DNA of 64,000 nt from Flavobacteriales bacterium ALC-1 (GTDB lineage Bacteria > Bacteroidota > Bacteroidia > Flavobacteriales > Flavobacteriaceae), in NCBI GenBank assembly GCA_000171875.1, contig ABHI01000001.1:879001-943000 (forward strand), written 5' to 3'. The notes beneath the pieces were generated by a model. The model did no database searches, was not told the DNA's origin, and saw nothing but the letters and a program-made list of their open reading frames with translations. Positions 1 to 8,764 of this stretch are shown here, piece after piece. Each line of letters begins with the position of its first letter. Position 1 is the stretch's first letter. Made by a program: the position numbers and the translations under genes.

Positions 1-1
1 G

Positions 2-571
2 ATTGTTATAGGTTACGATCACCATTTTGGAAAAAATCGAAATGCTAACATTACAGATTTAAAAGAATTTGCTCAACTCTACAATTTTAGGGTTGAAGAA
101 ATTTCAGCACAAGATATAGAAGATGTTACTGTAAGTTCTACCAAAATTAGAAATGCACTCGACAAAGGGCAAGTAGCTCTAGCAAATTCATTTTTGGGTT
201 ACACCTATTTCATTACTGGGACTGTTGTTAAAGGAAAAGGCATAGGTAGAACTATTGATTTCCCAACAGCCAATATTCATATTAAGGAAACCTATAAATT
301 AATTCCTAATGAAGGAGTCTATGTGGTAAAATCTAAAATAGATGACAACATTATTTTTGGCATGATGAATATTGGCACTAACCCTACCGTTGGTGGTGAA
401 ACACGCTCAATAGAAGTTCACTTTTTTAATTTTAATACAGATATTTATGAGTCTGAATTAAAAATTGAATTCTTAAAGCGTCTGCGTAGCGAACAAAAAT
501 TCGAAAATATTGAAGCCTTAAAAAATCAGTTAGCTAAAGATAAAAAGGCCGCTTTAGAATTTATAAAGTAA
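2..571 (+). CDS. ribF: Bifunctional riboflavin kinase/FAD synthetase, C-terminal part (cut by window edge)
   Basis: This enzyme phosphorylates riboflavin to FMN and adenylylates FMN to FAD in the cytosol. The frame is already open at the window edge and 189 codons are visible, so the N-terminal nucleotide-binding start lies outside. The visible part begins in the FAD synthetase module, with IGYDHHFGKNR at residues 3-13 and SSTKIRNAL further on. The riboflavin kinase module follows, with GKGIGRTIDFPTANI. A TTG at 194 could be read as a start, but it lies inside the protein and would discard the synthetase motifs. The next gene begins 4 bases after the stop, suggesting co-transcription. Confidence 0.95.
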   Translation: MVIGYDHHFGKNRNANITDLKEFAQLYNFRVEEISAQDIEDVTVSSTKIRNALDKGQVALANSFLGYTYFITGTVVKGKGIGRTIDFPTANIHIKETYKLIPNEGVYVVKSKIDDNIIFGMMNIGTNPTVGGETRSIEVHFFNFNTDIYESELKIEFLKRLRSEQKFENIEALKNQLAKDKKAALEFIK

Positions 572-575
572 TAAC

Positions 576-1883
576 ATGAATAAATTTTTATTCAAACATA
601 TAGATAATTCTGGTCTTATCATTTTTAGAATTGTTTTTGGCTTGCTCTGTTTTTTAGAAGCCTTTGGAGCCACACTTACTGGTTGGATAAGACGCACATT
701 AATAGATCCAGATTTTACCTTTTCTTTTATTGGTTTTGAATGGCTCCAACCACTTCCAGGTAATTGGATGTATGTCTACTACATCGTTATGGCAATTTTT
801 GGTTTACTAATTATGGTAGGTTATAAATACCGATTTAGCATGTTAATGTTTGCAATTATGTGGACAGCGACTTATTTAATGCAAAAGTCATCTTACAATA
901 ATCATTATTATTTATTAGGTCTTTTAAGTTTTATGATGGTGTTTTTACCTGCTAATGCTTATGCTTCAGTAGATGCAAAACTAAAGCCATCCATAAAGAA
1001 AATCTCAATGCCCAGTTGGTGCAAATGGGTTTTTGTAATTCAGTTATTTATCCTCTACACTTATGCCTCAATTGCTAAATTATATCCTGATTGGCTAGAC
1101 ACTACAGTAGTAGCTTTACTTATGAAAGGGAAAGCAGGTTACCCAATAATTGGTGATGTATTGCAAAACACAACGCTTCATCATTTAATCGCTTATGGAG
1201 GCATTTTATTTGACGGTTTAATAATTCCATTGTTATTGTATAAACCAACACGTAAGCATGCATTCTTTATTTCAATATTTTTTCATCTTTTTAATTCTAT
1301 AGTATTTCAGATAGGGATTTTTCCATACTTAGCTTTGGCTTTTAGTCTGTTCTTTTTTGAACCAAAAACAATTAGAAATATCTTTTTAAAGCGAAAACCA
1401 TATTATAATGACGATGCTATTATTACACCTAAATATAAACCTGTATTAGTTGTTTTATTTTCTGTTTATTTTATAGTTCAAGTTGCATTACCTCTAAGAC
1501 AACATTTCTTTAAGGACAATGTATTATGGACAGAAGAAGGTCATCGATTATCTTGGCGAATGATGCTACGTTCTAAAAGCGGAAGTGCAAGATATAAGGT
1601 TATTGATGAAGCTACCAACCAGCAAATTCCGATTAAATTAGACGACTATCTTACTGAAAAACAGCAACGAGGTGCTTGCACAAAACCCGATGTTATTTGG
1701 CAATTTGCACAACATTTAAAACAAGATTTTGCTAAAAAAGATATCTCTGTTAAAGTCTACGTAAGAGTTTATGTAAGCGTCAATGGAAAACCTGCAAAAC
1801 AACTTATTGACCCAAAAGTTGATATTGCTAATGAAGAATGGCACCATTTTAAACATCACGATTGGATATTACCTTCAAAATAG
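576..1883 (+). CDS. HTTM-domain (vitamin K-dependent gamma-carboxylase-like) membrane protein
   Basis: A 435-residue polytopic membrane protein. The first ~300 residues hold several hydrophobic helices of the HTTM type (horizontally transferred transmembrane domain, related to vitamin K-dependent gamma-carboxylase). The last ~120 residues are hydrophilic and follow a final helix near residue 290. The bacterial family has no settled substrate, so a carboxylase role is only a family-level guess. It starts 4 bases after the ribF stop and is probably in the same transcript, although nothing in it points to flavin use. ATG start; family-like length. Confidence 0.8.
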   Translation: MNKFLFKHIDNSGLIIFRIVFGLLCFLEAFGATLTGWIRRTLIDPDFTFSFIGFEWLQPLPGNWMYVYYIVMAIFGLLIMVGYKYRFSMLMFAIMWTATYLMQKSSYNNHYYLLGLLSFMMVFLPANAYASVDAKLKPSIKKISMPSWCKWVFVIQLFILYTYASIAKLYPDWLDTTVVALLMKGKAGYPIIGDVLQNTTLHHLIAYGGILFDGLIIPLLLYKPTRKHAFFISIFFHLFNSIVFQIGIFPYLALAFSLFFFEPKTIRNIFLKRKPYYNDDAIITPKYKPVLVVLFSVYFIVQVALPLRQHFFKDNVLWTEEGHRLSWRMMLRSKSGSARYKVIDEATNQQIPIKLDDYLTEKQQRGACTKPDVIWQFAQHLKQDFAKKDISVKVYVRVYVSVNGKPAKQLIDPKVDIANEEWHHFKHHDWILPSK

Positions 1884-1919
1884 CTCTCTTTTTAATTTTA
1901 TCAGGTTAAATGAGTTCAT

Positions 1920-1927
1920 TACTTTTG
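1920..1927 (+). promoter_or_regulatory. Probable -7 promoter box of serS
   Basis: TACTTTTG matches the Bacteroidota -7 consensus TAnnTTTG exactly and lies about 48 bases before the serS ATG. The -33 region has no clean TTTG, only a T-rich stretch at the right distance, so this rests on the -7 box and its position. Confidence 0.45.
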
Positions 1928-1975
1928 TTGCCTGTTTTTATTACGTTTTTTTAGCGTAAACCCAAAATTATAGAT

Positions 1976-3247
1976 ATGTTACAGGTTGCTGTTATTAGAG
2001 AGAATAAAGAAGACATCATTAAGCGTTTAGCAAAACGAAATATAGATGCTACAGAAATGATTAATGAAGCCATTACATTAGATGAAGATCGAAAAGCGCT
2101 TCAAACCAAGTTAGACAACACAAAAGCAGAGTCTAATGCTATCTCTAAAGAAATAGGTAACTTATTTAAGTCTGGAGAAGCTCAAAAAGCAAATCTGTTA
2201 AAAGAGAAAACAACACAATTAAAAGAAACCATAAAGACATTAGAGCAACAATTAAATGATAAGGTTGATGCCTTAACTGAATTATTGTACAAAATCCCTA
2301 ATGTGCCTCACGAGTCTGTCCCTAAAGGAAACTCTGAGGAGGACAACGAAGAGATTTACAACGAAGGAGATATTCCTGAGTTACATAGTAATGCTCAACC
2401 GCATTGGGAACTTGCAAAAAAGTACGATATCATAGATTTTGAGCTGGGTAATAAGATTACTGGTGCTGGTTTCCCAGTTTATAAAGGTAAAGGAGCTAGA
2501 TTACAACGTGCTTTAATTGCTTATTTTTTAGATAAAAACACAGCGGAAGGTTATACCGAATATCAGTTACCACATTTAGTAAATGAAGCCTCTTGCTATG
2601 GTACTGGACAATTACCAGACAAAGATGGGCAAATGTATCACGATTCTCGTGACGACCTATATTTAATTCCTACAGCAGAAGTGCCAGGAACAAATGTGTT
2701 TAGGAATGTATTGCTCAATGAAGTTGAGTTACCTATTGGAATCACAGGCTACACACCATGTTTTAGACGAGAAGCTGGAAGTTACGGGGCACACGTTCGA
2801 GGCTTAAATAGATTACATCAATTTGATAAGGTAGAAATTATTCGTGTAGAGCATCCAAATAATTCATACAAAGCTTTTGATGGCATGATAGAACATGTAA
2901 AAGGTATTTTGCGCGAACTTAAATTACCTTTTAGAATATTAAAATTGTGTGGTGGAGATGCTACATTTGCATCTGCAATGACCTATGATTTTGAAGTGTT
3001 TTCAACTGCTCAGGACCGTTGGTTAGAAATTTCTTCAGTGTCTAATTTTGAAACGTATCAAGCCAATCGTTTAAAATTACGTTTTAAAAATAGCGATGGT
3101 AAAAATGAATTATGCCATACTTTAAACGGAAGTTCTTTAGCATTACCTAGAGTTCTTGCAGGCATTTTAGAAAATTATCAAACTGAAAATGGCATTAAAA
3201 TACCTGAAGTTTTAGTACCATACACAGGCTTTGACATGATTTCGTAA
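1976..3247 (+). CDS. serS: Serine--tRNA ligase
   Basis: Charges tRNA-Ser with serine using ATP, in the cytosol. The 423-residue length is normal for bacterial SerRS. Residues ~28-105 form the long antiparallel coiled coil that grips the tRNA extra arm. The class II core follows, with motif 2 around GYTPCFRREAGSYG and motif 3 in the C-terminal NGSSLALPRVLAGILE. The ATG start gives the typical N-terminus directly before the coiled coil. It sits alone behind its own promoter box, and the 388-base region downstream carries no long gene. Confidence 0.97.
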   Translation: MLQVAVIRENKEDIIKRLAKRNIDATEMINEAITLDEDRKALQTKLDNTKAESNAISKEIGNLFKSGEAQKANLLKEKTTQLKETIKTLEQQLNDKVDALTELLYKIPNVPHESVPKGNSEEDNEEIYNEGDIPELHSNAQPHWELAKKYDIIDFELGNKITGAGFPVYKGKGARLQRALIAYFLDKNTAEGYTEYQLPHLVNEASCYGTGQLPDKDGQMYHDSRDDLYLIPTAEVPGTNVFRNVLLNEVELPIGITGYTPCFRREAGSYGAHVRGLNRLHQFDKVEIIRVEHPNNSYKAFDGMIEHVKGILRELKLPFRILKLCGGDATFASAMTYDFEVFSTAQDRWLEISSVSNFETYQANRLKLRFKNSDGKNELCHTLNGSSLALPRVLAGILENYQTENGIKIPEVLVPYTGFDMIS

Positions 3248-3378
3248 CGTTATAAAATCTTACATATTTTGTGTTAATTGTTAAAAAATCAGGTTTTTTA
3301 TCGATTTTTTGTGTATTTCTTCGTTTTATTTAATTATTTTTATCAAGTTAGTAGTCCAAATCAACAATTAACCTACTA

Positions 3379-3447
3379 ATGAAAAATTTAAAACGAATTG
3401 TAGTACTCGTTTCATTAATTGTAATGGTAAGCAAAGTCTTATTTTAA
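3379..3447 (+). CDS. Possible 22-residue hydrophobic peptide
   Basis: An ATG-started frame of 22 codons with a basic start (MKNLKR) and a strongly hydrophobic remainder (IVVLVSLIVMVSKVLF), ending in TAA. It looks like a free-standing signal peptide or a tiny single-pass membrane peptide. It lies in an otherwise empty region upstream of a strong terminator, which suits either a small peptide gene or an RNA gene that happens to contain a short frame. Nothing beyond the composition supports translation. Confidence 0.22.
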   Translation: MKNLKRIVVLVSLIVMVSKVLF

Positions 3448-3543
3448 CTATAATTTGAAATAGTAAAATCATAAAACCACGACAGAGTAATTGAATCATA
3501 TTTATAATGAATAATGGTTAATAGCACATTTATTTTGCTGGTC

Positions 3544-3577
3544 AAAATGCCTAAACTTACAGTTTAGGCATTTTTTT
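3544..3577 (+). terminator. Rho-independent terminator
   Basis: A perfect 13-bp stem (aaatgcctaaact / agtttaggcattt) with a 3-base loop, followed by seven T on the plus strand. A-rich flanking sequence could let it work on the minus strand too. It ends whatever is transcribed between serS and the TPR gene. Confidence 0.85.
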
Positions 3578-3635
3578 ATAAAAACATTCACAATATCTCG
3601 ATATGGCTTTTGTTATATTTACAAAAAACGCTTAA

Positions 3636-5420
3636 ATGCAAAAAGTACTTTTATTCATATTTATAATGTTTAGCATCAACACCTGTTTCGCACAAAACAA
3701 CGAAGCACAGGCAGAAAGTTATTATAAAAAAGGTGAGTTTAAAAAAGCACTTATTATATATGAAAACTTAAACAAAGAAAAGCCCTATAGTTATAAGTAT
3801 GTATATAAGTTAGTTGACATCCATCAGCAATTAGAGCAATTTGATGAAGCAGAAAATATACTTATTCAGCGTTTAGCTAAAAGACGAAACCCAACTTTAA
3901 TTGTAGAATTAGGTTATAATTTTCAACTCAAAGATAGTTTAGATAGAGCCCATAAATTATATGATGAAGCTATAGCTTATATAGACGAAAAGCCAAATTA
4001 TATTTATAGCATCGCCAAAAAATTTGAAGACCATTCATTAAATGAGCAAGCCATACGTGTTTACGATAAGGGTAAACTGCTTACACCAGATAAAAACTAC
4101 AGCCTCCCGTTAGCTCGTATTTATGGAGACCAAGGTGATATTGAAAAAATGTTTGCTAATTACATTGATTACATTGCTTATAAACCCAACTATTTAAACA
4201 ATATTAAGCGTGCTGTAAGTGATTTTATTTCAGAAAACAGTAGTAATGAAAACAATACATTTTTAAGGCGATCATTATTAAAAAAGATACAGCAAGAACC
4301 AAGTCCTTATTGGTATGAAATGTTGAGTTGGTTATATGTACAAGAAAAAGCGTATAACAAATCATTTATACAAGAAAAAGCACTTTATAGACGTAATCCT
4401 GAAAGTTTAGACCGTATTATAGAGTTGGCTGTTACTGCTCACGATGATAATGACGACGATACTGCAAAAGACATCTTTAATTATACTATTGAAACTACTC
4501 AAGATGCAAGTACAGCTTTAACTGCACATCAGTATATTTTAGAAATAGACACCAAAAACGCAGACACAAGAGCATTAAAACGTATTGATGAGACATACAA
4601 TAACTTGTTTAATGAATTTGGTAAGTCAGAGTTAACGCTTCCACTTCAATTGTCCTATGGTGAGTTTTTAGCCTTTCACCAAAAAAACACTGAGGCAGCT
4701 ACTACATTTCTCCGTAAAAGTTTAAAACTTAATATCTCCGAATTTCAAGAAGCTAAAGTGAAATTATTATTGGCAGATATTTTAGTACTACAGGAAAAAT
4801 TTAATGAAGCTTTGATATTTTATTCTCAAATTCAAATGAATTTAAAGAATAGTACTATTTCTCAAGAAGCTCGTTTTAAAGTTGCTAAAACCAGTTATTA
4901 TAAAGGAGATTTTGATTGGGCAGAATCGCAACTTAAAATTTTAAAATCTTCTACATCGCAACTGATTGCTAATGATGCTTTAGATTTAAAACTACTAATC
5001 TCAGATAATAAATACGAAGACAGTACACAAACCGCTTTAAAGCATTATGCCAAAGCAGATTTGTTTGCTTTTCAGAACAAAACAGACGAGGCCATTTCGC
5101 TTTTAGATAAAATATTAACTGAACATAAAGGAGAGAGTATCACAGATCAAACCCTATTTAAGCAAGCCAAACTTTTTGAAAAGAAAAAACAATACAACAA
5201 AGCCGAAGCTAACTATCTCGAAATTATTAAAGACTACAGAGAAGATATCCTTGCCGATGATGCACATTACTATTTAGCAGAACTCTACAATACCTTTTTG
5301 GCAAAACCTGAAGACGCCAAACAACTCTACGAAAAAATCATCTTTGAGTTTGAAGACAGCATCTATTTTATTGAAGCTCGGAAAAAATTTAGAATGCTTC
5401 GTGGTGATAGTATAAATTAG
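3636..5420 (+). CDS. Secreted tetratricopeptide-repeat protein
   Basis: A 594-residue protein with a clear signal peptide (cleavage expected after NTCFA, residue ~19) and TPR-type helix pairs from about residue 25 to the end, for example YYKKGEFKKALIIYENL and the C-terminal AKPEDAKQLYEKIIFEFED. Such proteins are scaffolds in the periplasm or at the outer membrane of Bacteroidota; the partner is not evident. The ATG start gives the signal peptide directly. A 57-residue membrane protein follows 17 bases later and both end at one terminator. Confidence 0.85.
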   Translation: MQKVLLFIFIMFSINTCFAQNNEAQAESYYKKGEFKKALIIYENLNKEKPYSYKYVYKLVDIHQQLEQFDEAENILIQRLAKRRNPTLIVELGYNFQLKDSLDRAHKLYDEAIAYIDEKPNYIYSIAKKFEDHSLNEQAIRVYDKGKLLTPDKNYSLPLARIYGDQGDIEKMFANYIDYIAYKPNYLNNIKRAVSDFISENSSNENNTFLRRSLLKKIQQEPSPYWYEMLSWLYVQEKAYNKSFIQEKALYRRNPESLDRIIELAVTAHDDNDDDTAKDIFNYTIETTQDASTALTAHQYILEIDTKNADTRALKRIDETYNNLFNEFGKSELTLPLQLSYGEFLAFHQKNTEAATTFLRKSLKLNISEFQEAKVKLLLADILVLQEKFNEALIFYSQIQMNLKNSTISQEARFKVAKTSYYKGDFDWAESQLKILKSSTSQLIANDALDLKLLISDNKYEDSTQTALKHYAKADLFAFQNKTDEAISLLDKILTEHKGESITDQTLFKQAKLFEKKKQYNKAEANYLEIIKDYREDILADDAHYYLAELYNTFLAKPEDAKQLYEKIIFEFEDSIYFIEARKKFRMLRGDSIN

Positions 5421-5437
5421 CTTTTAAAACTATTATA

Positions 5438-5611
5438 ATGAATAATAAATCAAAAAACACGTTTAGATCAGTTATAATGTTAGTAGCTCTTCTGGCGGCA
5501 GCAATAAGTATTACTTTTGAGTTGAATCCTGGTAATTATAGTGGATTAGGAATGTCCTTACTCAGTGGAATGTGTTTTATAGCCATTGGATTATCGTTTA
5601 TTAACAATTAA
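5438..5611 (+). CDS. Small 57-residue two-helix membrane protein
   Basis: A 57-codon frame beginning 17 bases after the TPR gene and ending just before a terminator hairpin. The N-terminus is basic (MNNKSKNTFR), followed by two hydrophobic helices (about residues 11-26 and 38-54) joined by a short loop containing ELNPGNYSG. Composition and placement make it a likely real small membrane protein, co-transcribed with the TPR protein. I do not recognise a named family. Confidence 0.6.
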   Translation: MNNKSKNTFRSVIMLVALLAAAISITFELNPGNYSGLGMSLLSGMCFIAIGLSFINN

Positions 5612-5657
5612 AAATATAAACAGCTTAGTAAGCTATTTCATGTTTATATTTTTTTAA
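5611..5657 (+). terminator. Terminator with nested hairpins
   Basis: Outer arms aaaatataaaca (5611-5622) and tgtttatatttt (5641-5652) pair over 12 bp, with a second inverted repeat agctta/taagct inside (5622-5634). A T run follows. It closes the TPR/small membrane protein unit and separates it from the DUF4286 gene. Confidence 0.7.
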
Positions 5658-5669
5658 AAAAACATTTAA

Positions 5670-5990
5670 ATGATCATATACAACGTCACAGTTAACGTCG
5701 ATAAAACCATAAATACTGAATGGCTAGACTGGATAAAAGAACATATTCCAGAAGTTTTAGCCACTGGTAAATTTAAAGAAGCTAAACTAACCAAAGTCTT
5801 GGTGGCTGATGATGAAACTGACACCTACTCTATTCAATATAGAGCGCATTCTAGAGAAGCATTAGATGCCTATTATGTAGAAGATGCAGAGCGTCTAAGA
5901 GGTGATGGACTTAAACGTTTCGCAGATAAATCTCTTGCCTTTAGAACAGAGTTAGAAGTTATTGACGAGTATTCAGTGAATTTCAAGTAA
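5670..5990 (+). CDS. DUF4286 family protein
   Basis: A 106-residue cytosolic protein of the DUF4286 type, found across Bacteroidota and of unknown function. The sequence is a compact alpha/beta ferredoxin-like pattern: strand MIIYNVTVNV, a helix with WLDWIKEHIPEVL, and a second strand/helix pair ending in FRTELEVIDEY. It is complete at normal length. It lies directly upstream of rsmA, separated by a 54-base gap that contains a dispersed repeat, so shared transcription is possible. Confidence 0.8.
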   Translation: MIIYNVTVNVDKTINTEWLDWIKEHIPEVLATGKFKEAKLTKVLVADDETDTYSIQYRAHSREALDAYYVEDAERLRGDGLKRFADKSLAFRTELEVIDEYSVNFK

Positions 5991-5994
5991 GTTT

Positions 5995-6023
5995 GTCATT
6001 CAGAGCGTCAGCGAAGAATCTCT
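5995..6023 (+). repeat. Dispersed intergenic repeat (GTCATTC..GAATCT family)
   Basis: The unit gtcattcagagcg-tc-agcgaagaatct lies between DUF4286 and rsmA. The same unit occurs inverted at 32718-32744 with only two base differences, and related units occur at 6837, 47099, 47155 and 49884. It is probably a small non-autonomous or REP-like element. Confidence 0.75.
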
Positions 6024-6044
6024 ATAAATTAACACTTCAAAATT

Positions 6045-6833
6045 GTGGCAAACCATAATCAAGTAAAAGCAAAAAAACATCTAGGTCAACACTTCTTAAC
6101 AGATGAATCTATCGCACAAGATATTGCTGATAGCTTATCTCTAGAAGGCTACAAAGATGTTTTAGAAATTGGTCCAGGAATGGGAGTATTGACTAAGTAT
6201 TTGCTCAAAAAAGAGACCACTACACATGTTATAGAAATTGACACCGAATCCGTTGAGTACTTAAAAAACAATTACCTCAACTTAGCAGACAGGATTTATG
6301 AAAAAGACTTTTTAAAATACGATTTAAATCTCATTTTTAAAGACAAGCCTTTTGCCATTATTGGTAATTTTCCTTATAATATCTCGTCTCAAATACTTTT
6401 TAAAACTTTAGAGCTACGTCACCAAATTCCTGAGTTTTCAGGTATGTTTCAAAAAGAAGTGGCAAAACGCATATGCTCTAAAGAAGGCTCAAAAGTCTAT
6501 GGAATCTTATCGGTTTTAACTCAAGCCTTTTATAATGCAGACTATTTATTTACTGTGCCGCCAACTGTTTTTAACCCACCACCAAAGGTAGATTCGGGTG
6601 TTTTATTACTCAAAAGAAAAGAAAACTTCAAATTACCTTGTGATGAAAAATTATTTTTTAGAGTCGTAAAAACAGGCTTTCAACAACGTAGAAAAACATT
6701 ACGAAACAGTTTAAAAACATTCAATCTGTCGGATAATTTAAAAGCAAATACTATATTTGGGCAGCGACCAGAGCAATTAAGTGTTTCAAAGTTTATTGAA
6801 CTGACGTCGTTGATTGAAAATGATATAAACTAA
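6045..6833 (+). CDS. rsmA: 16S rRNA dimethyladenosine transferase
   Basis: Uses SAM to dimethylate the two adjacent adenines in the 3'-terminal hairpin of 16S rRNA during small-subunit maturation. The 262 residues show the N-terminal KKHLGQHFL signature, the SAM-binding [13 protein letters not shown] near residue 41 and the catalytic NFPYNISS motif, followed by the C-terminal helical domain. The chosen start is GTG at 6045; it gives the usual short lead before KKHLGQHFL, and no better ATG is in frame upstream. mgtE follows after a repeat-filled gap. Confidence 0.96.
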   Translation: MANHNQVKAKKHLGQHFLTDESIAQDIADSLSLEGYKDVLEIGPGMGVLTKYLLKKETTTHVIEIDTESVEYLKNNYLNLADRIYEKDFLKYDLNLIFKDKPFAIIGNFPYNISSQILFKTLELRHQIPEFSGMFQKEVAKRICSKEGSKVYGILSVLTQAFYNADYLFTVPPTVFNPPPKVDSGVLLLKRKENFKLPCDEKLFFRVVKTGFQQRRKTLRNSLKTFNLSDNLKANTIFGQRPEQLSVSKFIELTSLIENDIN

Positions 6834-6836
6834 CAA

Positions 6837-6910
6837 CGTCATTCTGAGCGTAGTGTGGTAATCTGTCTCTTATGAAAGAGATTGTCGCGCCCTTCGTCCT
6901 AGCAATGACG
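6837..6910. repeat. Composite inverted dispersed repeat
   Basis: A 74-base element bounded by cgtcatt and aatgacg. The left part (cgtcattctgagcg) resembles the repeat at 5995. The right part, read on the minus strand, begins cgtcattgc-tagga-cgaaggg, a second variant. It looks like two units facing each other between rsmA and mgtE. Confidence 0.65.
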
Positions 6911-6913
6911 TGA

Positions 6914-8296
6914 ATGACTAAGGTGGAAGAACTTCAGGACAACATACAATTTCAACTCACTGATGAACTCATTGAAAAAGTAGAGATCCTTGTCGAGGAT
7001 AAAAAAGGTAATGACCTTAAAATTCTTTTAAATGATTTTCACCATGCTGATATTGCAGAAATTCTTGATGAATTAGATCTTGATGATGCTGTTTATGTTA
7101 TTAAACTTCTCGATTCTGACTTAACCTCAGATATCTTAATGGAGTTAGATGAGGATGACCGTGAAGACATTCTTAAAAATCTTTCTGCTAAAGAAATTGC
7201 AGAAGAAGTTGAAGAGCTCGATACCGATGATGCTGCGGATATTATTGGAGAACTTTCTGAAGAACGACAAGAAGCCGTAATCTCTCAAATTGAGGACGAA
7301 GAGCACAAAGCCGAAATACAAGAATTACTTACTTACGAGGATAATACTGCTGGTAGTCTTATGGCAAAAGAACTCGTTAAAGTTTATGAGACTTGGACCG
7401 TTGCCGGCTGCTTACGTCGAATTAGAGGACAAGCTAAAGAAGTAACACGTGTACACTCTATCTATGTTGTAGATAAAGAAGAAAAACTTATAGGGCGCCT
7501 ATCACTCAAGGATTTAATTGTTGCCAAAAGCGATCAAAAAATAGCAGATATCGCCAAAGACAATGTAGATTTTGTTCATGTCAATGATGACGATGAAGAT
7601 GTAGCTAAAGTTATGGCTAAATACGATTTAGAAGCCATTCCTGTGGTTGATGACAATCAGACCTTACTTGGTAGAATTACCATTGATGATATTGTAGATG
7701 TCTTAAAAGAAGAAGCTGAAAAAGATTATCAATTAGCTGCAGGTCTAACTGGGGATGTTGAGGCTGACGATAGTATTATCGAACTTACAAGGGCTCGTTT
7801 ACCTTGGTTATTTCTAGGATTGATTGGAGGTGTCGGCGCTTTTATAATCATGTTTTATTTTGAGGATTATCTTCCTGAACAAGCTGTAATTCTGTTTTTA
7901 TTTACACCATTAATTGCAGCAATGGCAGGTAATGTTGGCGTACAATCTAGTGCCATTATCGTACAAGGTCTAGCAAATAACGACGTAAAAGGAAGCATTA
8001 ATAATCGTCTGATAAAAGAAATGCTGTTAGCTGCACTAAATGGTCTCATTTTATCTTTATTCCTTTTTTTATTTGTTTGGGCTTGGACTCAAAAATTTGA
8101 TTTAGCATTAGCAATCTCTGTATCTCTTATTGTCGTGATTATTGTCGCAGGTCTTATAGGCACTTTTGTCCCTCTATTCTTAGATAAAAGAGGCATTGAT
8201 CCTGCCATTGCAACTGGGCCTTTTATTACTACAAGTAATGACATTTTTGGTATTGTCATTTATTTATTGATTGCTAAACTTATTTTAGGCATTTAA
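6914..8296 (+). CDS. mgtE: MgtE-type magnesium transporter
   Basis: A magnesium channel/transporter of the inner membrane. The 460 residues follow the family plan: an acidic N-terminal superhelical domain (about 10-135, rich in D and E), two CBS domains (about 136-260) that sense cytosolic magnesium, a linking helix, then about five membrane helices (about 285-460) including PFITTSNDIFGIVIYL at the pore end. The ATG at 6914 lies a few bases after a dispersed repeat. Magnesium gating through the acidic domain is family knowledge, not seen here. Confidence 0.93.
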   Translation: MTKVEELQDNIQFQLTDELIEKVEILVEDKKGNDLKILLNDFHHADIAEILDELDLDDAVYVIKLLDSDLTSDILMELDEDDREDILKNLSAKEIAEEVEELDTDDAADIIGELSEERQEAVISQIEDEEHKAEIQELLTYEDNTAGSLMAKELVKVYETWTVAGCLRRIRGQAKEVTRVHSIYVVDKEEKLIGRLSLKDLIVAKSDQKIADIAKDNVDFVHVNDDDEDVAKVMAKYDLEAIPVVDDNQTLLGRITIDDIVDVLKEEAEKDYQLAAGLTGDVEADDSIIELTRARLPWLFLGLIGGVGAFIIMFYFEDYLPEQAVILFLFTPLIAAMAGNVGVQSSAIIVQGLANNDVKGSINNRLIKEMLLAALNGLILSLFLFLFVWAWTQKFDLALAISVSLIVVIIVAGLIGTFVPLFLDKRGIDPAIATGPFITTSNDIFGIVIYLLIAKLILGI

Positions 8297-8316
8297 CTTT
8301 TCACGACAAGTTTATT

Positions 8317-8337
8317 ATGCTGAACTTGTTTCAGCAT
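8317..8337. repeat. Small palindromic repeat after mgtE
   Basis: atgctgaa (8317-8324) pairs with ttcagcat (8330-8337) around a five-base loop, followed by ctcatt. This resembles a dispersed repeat type of the flavobacteria. No T run follows, so it is a poor intrinsic terminator, although it could protect the mgtE message. Confidence 0.5.
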
Positions 8338-8360
8338 CTCATTATTTATACTTTTAAGCT

Positions 8361-8726
8361 ATGAAAGCAATAAACATTAAAGAAAAGCATGGACTTTTCT
8401 CAAAACAATGGCATCCACATCGTATCGCGACGGTTGATGATATGCAAGTCATACTTGCAAAAATTAAAGGTGAATTTGTATGGCACAGTCACGATGATGA
8501 AGACGAATTATTTCAAGTAATTAAAGGTACTTTGTACATGCAATTTAGGGACAGAACCGAAATTGTTAAAGAAGGAGAAATGATAGTTGTACCTAAAGGT
8601 GTAGAACACAATCCATCAACTAAAAATGATGAAGAAGTTCACCTCTTGCTATTTGAAAAATTAAACACGGCTCATACAGGCAATGTAAAAGACGACATGA
8701 CGCAAACTGAATATCCTAATATTTAA
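8361..8726 (+). CDS. Single-domain cupin protein
   Basis: A 121-residue conserved beta-barrel protein. The first cupin motif is visible as WHSHDDEDELFQVIKG (about residues 41-56) and the second as GVEHNPSTKNDEEVHLLLFE, giving histidine and glutamate residues that usually bind one metal ion. Small cupins include mannose-6-phosphate isomerase-like and dioxygenase-like enzymes; the substrate cannot be named from this sequence. It stands between mgtE and a dehydrogenase gene, 38 bases upstream of the latter, and could share its transcript. Confidence 0.85.
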   Translation: MKAINIKEKHGLFSKQWHPHRIATVDDMQVILAKIKGEFVWHSHDDEDELFQVIKGTLYMQFRDRTEIVKEGEMIVVPKGVEHNPSTKNDEEVHLLLFEKLNTAHTGNVKDDMTQTEYPNI

Positions 8727-8764
8727 ACTAATATCTGGTCTAGCGCAGTCTAGACCTATTTAAC

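Larger units (their letters stand above)
3248..3635. other. Intergenic region with a tiny ORF and a strong terminator
   Basis: This 388-base AT-rich stretch between serS and the TPR gene holds a possible 22-codon reading frame (3379-3447) and a perfect hairpin terminator (3544-3577) on the plus strand. The terminator lies about 300 bases past serS and 130 past the tiny frame. It therefore ends either a long serS 3' tail or a separate short transcript. A weak promoter-like box, TATATTTA, lies at 3614-3621 before the TPR gene. I see no tRNA fold or known riboswitch here. Confidence 0.5.
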
